Origin: Erysipelothrix anatis
GTDB taxonomy: Bacteria; Bacillota_I; Bacilli_A; Erysipelotrichales; Erysipelotrichaceae
Assembly (NCBI RefSeq): GCF_009828745.1
Contig: NZ_WTSX01000015.1
Coordinates: 1 to 58,049 of the forward strand
Length of the DNA: 58,049 bases
Reading direction: 5' to 3'
In this document: in pieces, positions 53,020-58,049 of the stretch
Position numbering within the stretch: the stretch's first letter is position 1
Layout of the letters: the number at the start of each line of letters is the position of its first letter
Notes under the pieces: generated by a model
What the model saw: the letters and a program-made list of their open reading frames with translations, nothing else
The model's database searches: none
What the model was told of the DNA's origin: nothing
Position numbers and translations under genes: made by a program

Positions 53020-54024
53020 ATGGAAATATCAATCAAACCACTCGGAACTGTAACCCAAGAATTACTTCGGTATTTGACATTGCGTTATGAACACAAAGTA
53101 CCCCTAAACTTGGATACATTAGATCAGCGTTTTAGCACCAAACAGGATGTTGCACTCACATTGTCGGAAGCTTTTGTTGAGCGTCATCGTTTTATAGAAG
53201 CCTACGGAATAGTAGTAAACAATGACTATGACTTAATGTTCAAACCTCTTAATGTCAATAATCACTATTCACTTGCGGAACTTTTTGGTTTGGTTAAACA
53301 CTTTGGTAGTGATAAAATGATTGACATCATCAATGAGGCATTGAACACGACGTTTGAAAGTATGTACACAATTTCTCAATTCATCATCGAATCGGATTCC
53401 ATTCAAGTTGAAGATAAATATCGTCTGAATCTATTGATGCATGATCGAGAGATTGTTGAGGTTGTCTATGCAAGAATGATGGATCATTATACAACGCTAA
53501 TCGCACAGCTCGATCAACAACTTCCTGCAGTAAATACTGCGTTTGAGAAAACCATCGATAAGCAAAAAATGATTGATGTTGTCGCAGGATTCTTTCCGCA
53601 AATAAAAAAAATTCCGACAGTTTTACTCACACCAAGTTTTCTATTTCATGATCGGTTGACGATCAATCACACACCTGCTCAAAATGAAGTCCAAATCGTT
53701 GTTTCGGACATTATGCTGGAGTTAGAACAATTGGAAACAAATCTTGAAGCTACCGAAAAGAGGTTCCAAGACGGATTGAAAGTTTTAGGGGAGACCACAA
53801 AATTTGAAATTTTGAAACGCTGCTTAGAAGAAACAAAGTATGGTGCGCAATTGGCTGAAGAACTGAATATCAGTGGTGCAACTGTGAGTCATCATATGCA
53901 AGCACTGTTGAACCTGAGTTATGTAACAGTTGAAATCATAAATAAAAGAGCATACTACCAAACAAATATTGAAAAAGTGAGAGAAGATTTAGCACTCTTC
54001 GACCAGATTTTTACACAGAATTAG
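53020..54024 (+). CDS. ArsR-like winged-helix regulator with large N-terminal domain
   Basis: The C-terminal 80 residues are an ArsR/MarR-type winged helix (TTKFEILKRCLEETKYGAQLAEELNISGATVSHHMQALLNLSYVTVEIINKRAYYQTN). The first 240 residues are helical with no motif I can name and may bind a ligand. The 334 residues far exceed typical ArsR proteins (about 100), but fit the DUF5937-like group of long ArsR regulators. It is transcribed with the MFS gene, and the three ATCTAATGAT sites at their promoter suggest autoregulated repression relieved by the transporter's substrate. Confidence 0.78.
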   Translation: MEISIKPLGTVTQELLRYLTLRYEHKVPLNLDTLDQRFSTKQDVALTLSEAFVERHRFIEAYGIVVNNDYDLMFKPLNVNNHYSLAELFGLVKHFGSDKMIDIINEALNTTFESMYTISQFIIESDSIQVEDKYRLNLLMHDREIVEVVYARMMDHYTTLIAQLDQQLPAVNTAFEKTIDKQKMIDVVAGFFPQIKKIPTVLLTPSFLFHDRLTINHTPAQNEVQIVVSDIMLELEQLETNLEATEKRFQDGLKVLGETTKFEILKRCLEETKYGAQLAEELNISGATVSHHMQALLNLSYVTVEIINKRAYYQTNIEKVREDLALFDQIFTQN

Positions 54025-54033
54025 GGGTGAATC

Positions 54034-54522
54034 ATGATGCATACACTAGATACACTAATCAAATATGACGTTTTTAAAACCGTGACTGCTGAATCACTTG
54101 ATGTTGATTTTTTTGCAATCAGTTTTACAGATGGAATGTGCTCTTGTTGTCATGACGTGTTTGATTTACCTGATGATTCGTGGCGACATGGAAAATCTCG
54201 CAAATCATCTGATAATCCAACGTGGATTCTGTTTAATAATGCAGATAATCTTGTTGGGGAAGTAACAACAGAAATGTACATCAATGATTATACATTCATA
54301 AAATACTCTGAAAACCTTCAAAATACATTGCAGTTACAAAATTTCATAGTGCTTCTTGAAGATGTACTGAATGAAAATTATAAAATCGATGTTGAAGCTA
54401 CAGGAATCTCGATAGAGTTTGTAGAGCGTGCTGACCGCCTCTATAGGGATAACCTGTATCTTGAAGTGAAAGAGTACAACGAGCAATTCCGAAAGGGATT
54501 GAAGACTGCTTATTTTACTTAA
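54034..54522 (+). CDS. Hypothetical protein with CxCC motif
   Basis: This 162-residue acidic protein has no signal peptide or membrane segment. FTDGMCSCCHDVFDLPDDSWRHGK contains Cys-x-Cys-Cys-His, suggesting a metal or redox site. The rest (TWILFNNADNLVGEVTTEMYINDYTF...) is unlike any family I recognise. The ribosome-binding site is aggggtg. It begins nine bases after the regulator and could belong to the same transcript, followed by the S41 peptidase. Confidence 0.6.
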   Translation: MMHTLDTLIKYDVFKTVTAESLDVDFFAISFTDGMCSCCHDVFDLPDDSWRHGKSRKSSDNPTWILFNNADNLVGEVTTEMYINDYTFIKYSENLQNTLQLQNFIVLLEDVLNENYKIDVEATGISIEFVERADRLYRDNLYLEVKEYNEQFRKGLKTAYFT

Positions 54523-54570
54523 TGTTCGCTTAAGAGGTTTGTTGGTATAGACGAGTGAGGGTAAAGCATA

Positions 54571-55857
54571 ATGGATAATAAAGAAATTTTTAAACGAATT
54601 GTATCAATTGTCGAAAATGATTATTCTGGGTTTGTTGATAAATTTGATTGGGCTGATCCATTTGAATTTGAAGTGCAAATTAAAAGTGATATGACTCGTA
54701 ACGAATTCCGAGATGTATTGAATAACTACCTTGGCAAATTTAAAGACGGACACTTAAGAATTGTTGATTTATCTCAAGATGATACATACTGCGGATTTAG
54801 CATACGGCGATATGAGAACATTCTTGTTGTAACAGAGGCAAATCCTGACAGTGGTTACAAAAAAGGAGATATTATTCATGAAGTTGATGGTAAGTCGATT
54901 ATCGAACTTGAATCAGTTTATTGTCATCTCTTTTTCTCTGATGTTACAGACCGACAAGATTGGAGTATAATTTTAAAAAAGCACAGAACCTGTCGATTAG
55001 TTCGTGACGGAAAGAGTCTTACAAGAGAAATAAAGAGATTTCCGAAAAGTAAGTATTCACCCAGATTTTACGTTGATGTGGTTCATGGTATACCAAAGAT
55101 GACGATTACTGATTTTGTGGATAGTGCGTCATTGAAACAGTTAATTGACAAGTACATTGCAATAAGAACTAATGATGAAGCACTGATTATTGATGTTCGA
55201 TACAACATTGGTGGGGCTGATTTTTCATATTTTCCTTTGCTTGACTTCATTTTCAAAGATAAAAAATCATTTGTCTCTTTGTTTCCAAACGAAAAACAGC
55301 AAATGTTGTATTCTAAACGTAACTGTGAGCTTATGACACTAATGTTGAATGAATATTCTCAAAATACTAGCGACCCAGTGATTCAAGACTTAATACAAAA
55401 GGATCTACACTTGATGAAAGAAAACTTCGGAAAAGGATATGTAGATTTTGAAGGATTAAGTGATGATTTCAATTTTGAGGGCAACGAGATCCCAAAGAGG
55501 ATCTACGTGTTGATTGATCAATACTGTGCGAGTTCGGGAGAAAACTTTGCAAGAGCAGTAAGACATTCTGAAAAAGTGACACTAATCGGAAGAAATACAG
55601 CAGGAATACTAGACTACAGTAATGTAATTACGGAAAGTATTACAGATGACTTGAATATCATTTATCCAACTACACGGCTAATTAAGGGTAATAAAGTGCT
55701 TGGAATTGATAACATTGGAGTAAGTCCGGATATTTATGTACCGTGGACACCAAAAGCATTGGAAATTGATATTGATTTAAATAAAGTAGTACAGTTGGAA
55801 AAAATTATTGAGAAAGAAACTGTCGACCGAACTTCTGTGGTAAGTTCACATTTGTGA
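54571..55857 (+). CDS. S41-family serine peptidase, apparently cytoplasmic
   Basis: The protein of 428 residues contains a PDZ-like segment (NPDSGYKKGDIIHEVDGKSI, about 90-110) and an S41 catalytic domain: EALIIDVRYNIGGADFSYF and VLIDQYCASSGENFARAV, with the nucleophile in the Ser-Ser-Gly-Glu stretch near residue 322. The Lys of the CtpA dyad (GxxTFGKG) is absent (GRNTAGILDYSN), so it resembles the tricorn/NSR-like subgroup with a Glu. There is no signal peptide. Substrate unknown. It may be co-transcribed with the preceding gene. Confidence 0.78.
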   Translation: MDNKEIFKRIVSIVENDYSGFVDKFDWADPFEFEVQIKSDMTRNEFRDVLNNYLGKFKDGHLRIVDLSQDDTYCGFSIRRYENILVVTEANPDSGYKKGDIIHEVDGKSIIELESVYCHLFFSDVTDRQDWSIILKKHRTCRLVRDGKSLTREIKRFPKSKYSPRFYVDVVHGIPKMTITDFVDSASLKQLIDKYIAIRTNDEALIIDVRYNIGGADFSYFPLLDFIFKDKKSFVSLFPNEKQQMLYSKRNCELMTLMLNEYSQNTSDPVIQDLIQKDLHLMKENFGKGYVDFEGLSDDFNFEGNEIPKRIYVLIDQYCASSGENFARAVRHSEKVTLIGRNTAGILDYSNVITESITDDLNIIYPTTRLIKGNKVLGIDNIGVSPDIYVPWTPKALEIDIDLNKVVQLEKIIEKETVDRTSVVSSHL

Positions 55858-55913
55858 ATACTATTAGACAGAATGAGTTGTAATTTGTTACACTAATCGA
55901 GTAAGGAGATATT

Positions 55914-56093
55914 ATGGACAAGAATCTAGAAAAAACAGTTGAGAAAATCGAAAGTGGATTTGAAACGATTTTACGTTTTATCGAGAAATACGGAGATACA
56001 TTAACAGATGATCAACGAAAAGTATTCCTTGATAAAGTAGTTCAGATTGATGAAATGCTTGAAAAACTTGAAGCAACACAAGATGAACAATAA
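55914..56093 (+). CDS. Small acidic helical protein (59 aa)
   Basis: The reading frame MDKNLEKTVEKIESGFETIL... ending LEKLEATQDEQ has 59 codons and a good ribosome-binding site (aaggaga, five bases before ATG). It is predicted to be two amphipathic helices, highly charged, and cytoplasmic. I do not recognise a family. A short inverted repeat (gtaa-tttg-ttac) lies upstream at 55880-55891. The promoter is not clear. Confidence 0.68.
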   Translation: MDKNLEKTVEKIESGFETILRFIEKYGDTLTDDQRKVFLDKVVQIDEMLEKLEATQDEQ

Positions 56094-56140
56094 AAGCTTA
56101 AGACAGCTTTACTTTGCAACAAATTAAATAAGATAAAACC

Positions 56141-56169
56141 TTGACGAAAGCCACTGGGGATGCTATACT
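56141..56169 (+). promoter_or_regulatory. Promoter of the infC operon
   Basis: TTGACG (56141-56146), a 17-base spacer ending in TG-C and TATACT (56164-56169): a strong promoter with an extended -10. Confidence 0.88.
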
Positions 56170-56175
56170 TTACGA

Positions 56176-56290
56176 GCAATAAGAAAGTAGAAGCACTCTT
56201 CTCACCTGATGACTGACGTCATAGGTAAAGGCTTAGGTTCTAAATTATAACCTTTGAGTGTGTTCTTATAATATGTACACACTTTTTTAT
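56176..56290 (+). promoter_or_regulatory. L20-type leader with attenuator before infC
   Basis: The 5' leader contains the stem aggtt / aacct (56235-56253) and ends with a terminator, agtgtgt / acacact plus six T (56257-56288), just before the infC ribosome-binding site. The upstream part (cacctgatgactgacgtcatagg) pairs with itself. In Bacillus, L20 binds such a leader and promotes termination so that excess L20 shuts off infC-rpmI-rplT. The same control is inferred here from position and layout. Confidence 0.82.
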
Positions 56291-56318
56291 TGTTTCAACA
56301 CCAGAGGAGGTGAGTTTT

Positions 56319-56864
56319 ATCAGTAGAAGAATGGGACAAGACAATCGCAAGCCAGCTCAAGATGATATGGTGAACGATGCAATTCGTTTTAAAGAATTGT
56401 TAGTTATCGGACCAAACGGAGAACAACTTGGTATTTTGATGCGCCGCGAAGCTTTGGAAAAAGCATCTGAGCTAAATCTTGACTTAGTTGTTGTTGCACC
56501 AAATGGTAATCCGCCAGTAGCGAAAATTCTCGATCACGGGCGTTACCGCTATGAGCAACAAAAGAAGGCCAAAGAAGCGAAACGTAATCAACACGTTACT
56601 CAAATTAAACCATTGCGTCTTTCTCCAGTTATTGACCAACATGACTTTGATACAAAATTGAAGCATGCTCGTAAATGGCTTGCAGAGGGCACAAAAGTTA
56701 AACTTGATATGCGATTTAGAGGTCGTATGATGACACGTATCGATGTTGGTCGCAAGACAATGAATCGTTTCATCGAGGAGACAAAAGACTTGGGTAGTGT
56801 CGAAAAAATGCCTAAACTCGAAGGTAACACAATGTCAGTAGTTATCTCTCCAAATAAAAACTAA
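56319..56864 (+). CDS. infC: Translation initiation factor IF-3
   Basis: IF-3 keeps the ribosomal subunits apart and checks the start codon and initiator tRNA. The N-domain ([66 protein letters not shown]) and C-domain ([43 protein letters not shown]) are complete. The best start is ATC at 56319 (reads [10 protein letters not shown]), eight bases after aggagg. The GTG at 56310 overlaps that ribosome-binding site, and ATG 56331 is too far from it. Non-AUG, IF-3-sensitive starts are known for infC. Confidence 0.93.
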   Translation: MSRRMGQDNRKPAQDDMVNDAIRFKELLVIGPNGEQLGILMRREALEKASELNLDLVVVAPNGNPPVAKILDHGRYRYEQQKKAKEAKRNQHVTQIKPLRLSPVIDQHDFDTKLKHARKWLAEGTKVKLDMRFRGRMMTRIDVGRKTMNRFIEETKDLGSVEKMPKLEGNTMSVVISPNKN

Positions 56865-56887
56865 GAATATTGAAGGAGGGCTTCAGA

Positions 56888-57085
56888 ATGCCTAAAATGA
56901 AAACAAAGCGTACTTTAGCAAAACGTGTAAAACGTACAGGTACGGGAAAATTAAAACGCCAACAAGCATACGTTTCTCACTTTAAACGTCACAAAACAAC
57001 AAAACAAAACCGTCAATTACGTGGGGCTGTTCTTGTTTCTAAGAGCGACTACAAACGTATTAAACACTTGTTACAAGGTTTCTAA
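56888..57085 (+). CDS. rpmI: 50S ribosomal protein L35
   Basis: The 65-residue basic protein [31 protein letters not shown]... is typical L35. I start at ATG 56888, after aaggaggg; the upstream in-frame TTG at 56870 precedes the ribosome-binding site. Middle gene of infC-rpmI-rplT. Confidence 0.97.
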   Translation: MPKMKTKRTLAKRVKRTGTGKLKRQQAYVSHFKRHKTTKQNRQLRGAVLVSKSDYKRIKHLLQGF

Positions 57086-57099
57086 GGAGGACGAATTAA

Positions 57100-57459
57100 A
57101 TGCCAAGATCAACAAATTCAGTGGCGTCACGTGCACGCCGTAAAAAGGTTTTAAAATTAGCTAAAGGGTACTATGGTTCAAAACATACGTTATACCGTAC
57201 AGCGAATGAACAAGTTATGCGTTCACTACGTTACGCTTACCGTGACCGTAAACAACTTAAACGTGAAATGCGTAAACTTTGGATTACACGTATTAATGCA
57301 GCAGCACGTCAAAATGACATGAGCTACAGCACTTTAATGCATGGACTTCGTTTAGCAAACATCGATATTAACCGTAAAATGTTATCAGAAATTGCTATTC
57401 ACGATCCAAAAGGATTTGCTACATTAGTAACAAAAGCTCAAAAAGCTTTAGAAGCGTAA
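57100..57459 (+). CDS. rplT: 50S ribosomal protein L20
   Basis: L20 is an early assembly protein of the large subunit and, in Bacillus, the repressor of this operon through the leader. The 119 residues carry the standard core ([47 protein letters not shown] and [24 protein letters not shown]). The ribosome-binding site is aaggagga. No terminator is seen between it and the MarR gene nine bases later. Confidence 0.98.
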   Translation: MPRSTNSVASRARRKKVLKLAKGYYGSKHTLYRTANEQVMRSLRYAYRDRKQLKREMRKLWITRINAAARQNDMSYSTLMHGLRLANIDINRKMLSEIAIHDPKGFATLVTKAQKALEA

Positions 57460-57468
57460 ATCTAGCAT

Positions 57469-57909
57469 ATGACAGCTGATGCTCGAAAGGTATTGAATGA
57501 ATTGCTGGTCGATATTTTTAATCAAATTTTGATTATTGAAGAACGCTACCATCGTGTTCATGGCGTAAAACTATCCATGACTGAAGTTCATACGCTTGAA
57601 GGCATACAAAATAGTGATACTAAAATGATGAGTGATGTTGCAGCTCGCCTTAGGATTACCCAAGGAACGCTGACAACAACAATCAATCGTTTAACTCACA
57701 AAGGATATGTGTATAGAGAACAAGACGTAAACGATAGACGTATCTATCGTCTCGGATTGACTGAAAAAGGGAAAGAAGTTATGGATATCCATAACCACTT
57801 CCACGAAGAAATGGTAGATAGATTACTTTTACATATTGATGATAGTAGTAATCTTATTGATTCTGTTAGTCAGATCAACTCCTTCTTTAAAGACTTGTAC
57901 GATATCTAA
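57469..57909 (+). CDS. MarR-family transcriptional regulator
   Basis: This winged-helix regulator of 146 residues has SMTEVHTLEGIQNSDTKMMSDVAARLRITQGTLTTTINRLTHKGYVYREQDVNDRRIYRLGLTEKGKEV, the full MarR core with the DxR wing. It resembles FabT, the fatty acid synthesis repressor, but no fab genes are within view to test that. The ribosome-binding site is poor, so translation may be coupled to rplT. An insertion sequence end lies directly behind it. Confidence 0.88.
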   Translation: MTADARKVLNELLVDIFNQILIIEERYHRVHGVKLSMTEVHTLEGIQNSDTKMMSDVAARLRITQGTLTTTINRLTHKGYVYREQDVNDRRIYRLGLTEKGKEVMDIHNHFHEEMVDRLLLHIDDSSNLIDSVSQINSFFKDLYDI

Positions 57910-57949
57910 AAAAAACTCCCGAAATCGGAACTGACCTAGTTCCTTGGGA
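57908..57949 (-). terminator. Probable minus-strand terminator at the insertion-sequence end
   Basis: Read on the minus strand, tccc and ggaact pair with agttcc and ggga (57917-57949), and a run of eight T follows (57908-57915). It would stop transcription leaving the transposase gene. The ggaactgacc sequence also resembles terminal inverted repeats of IS3-type elements, so this may be the right end of the element. Confidence 0.55.
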
Positions 57950-57966
57950 CTCAAGAAAAAACCAAG

Positions 57967-58049
57967 TTAGGATGAAGCCAACCGATAATTAACGGGAGAC
58001 TGATATCCTAGCTTTTCTTGTATTCGATTTTCATTGTAATATTTTAAAT
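57967..58049 (-). mobile_element. IS3-family transposase, C-terminal end (partial, cut by window edge)
   Basis: On the minus strand the last 26 codons read LKYYNENRIQEKLGYQSPVNYR... then stop (TAA at 57967-57969). The pattern YYN..RIQ.KL...SP..YR is the C-terminus of the OrfB integrase of IS3-family elements. The rest lies beyond the window, so completeness cannot be judged. Confidence 0.85.

Noticed and set aside
55848-55861. Palindrome TTCACA-tt-TGTGAA at the end of the S41 gene
   Set aside because: It has no T run or adjacent promoter and overlaps coding sequence, so no function can be assigned.

Overview
The window looks like chromosomal DNA of a low-GC, cell-walled Firmicute, most likely class Erysipelotrichia and probably Erysipelothrix or a near relative. 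This is inferred from gene content and order: a V-type rather than F-type ATPase, a pyrophosphate-type phosphofructokinase, a shortened mraZ-rsmH-ftsL-pbp-mraY-murD wall cluster, and a recJ-apt-relA-hisS-aspS block like that of Bacillus. No species-level search was possible. Nearly all genes lie on the + strand. Many promoters carry an extended -10 (TGnTATAAT type).

Layout. 1-2622: the end of an rRNA operon (5S rRNA, terminator), then the overlapping tsaE-tsaB-rimI-tsaD genes for the tRNA t6A modification. 2680-9137: rex, asnS, a membrane-anchored amidase homologue that has lost zinc ligands, an ABC-F protein and PPi-dependent phosphofructokinase. 9138-9656: a divergent tRNA-Ser(CGA) with its own terminator. 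9657-17879: a nine-gene V-type ATPase operon in the order H/G-C-I-K-F-E-A-B-D. 18009-21304: ptsI, an HD hydrolase, an alpha/beta hydrolase and a 67-aa anchored peptide.

21340-26652 is the most unusual region. A two-component system (OmpR-type regulator plus histidine kinase) and a MacB/SalXY-like ABC exporter (permease plus ATPase) are flanked by tandem arrays of apparent small RNA genes, two copies upstream and three downstream. Each of the five units has its own TATACT -10, a TCACA box starting exactly 48 bases upstream of that -10, C-rich loops or linkers that could pair with Shine-Dalgarno sequences, and a near-identical GAGGC/GCCTC terminator. The two protein genes just outside the cassette (21101 and 26805) have oligo-G Shine-Dalgarno sequences that could pair with these loops. 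I do not recognise this sRNA family. The closest analogy known to me is the CiaRH-controlled csRNAs of streptococci.

26805-40394: an orphan OmpR-type regulator with a degenerate receiver, yceD-rpmF, an LCP wall-polymer ligase, a HEPN-like/CBS protein, murB, murJ, a VanZ-RDD membrane protein, and the division/wall cluster with a four-copy MraZ operator. 40451-51682: a ComN-like protein, a divergent SecDF-like protein, recJ, a Big2-domain surface protein, apt, relA, and a T-box-controlled hisS-aspS pair. 51798-56093: an accessory stretch with an MFS transporter and its probable ArsR-type regulator (three copies of ATCTAATGAT in the promoter and start region), an unknown CxCC protein, a cytoplasmic S41 peptidase and a 59-aa peptide. 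56141-57909: an L20-type leader, infC with an apparent AUC start codon, rpmI, rplT and a MarR regulator. The window ends inside the 3' end of an IS3-family transposase gene on the minus strand.
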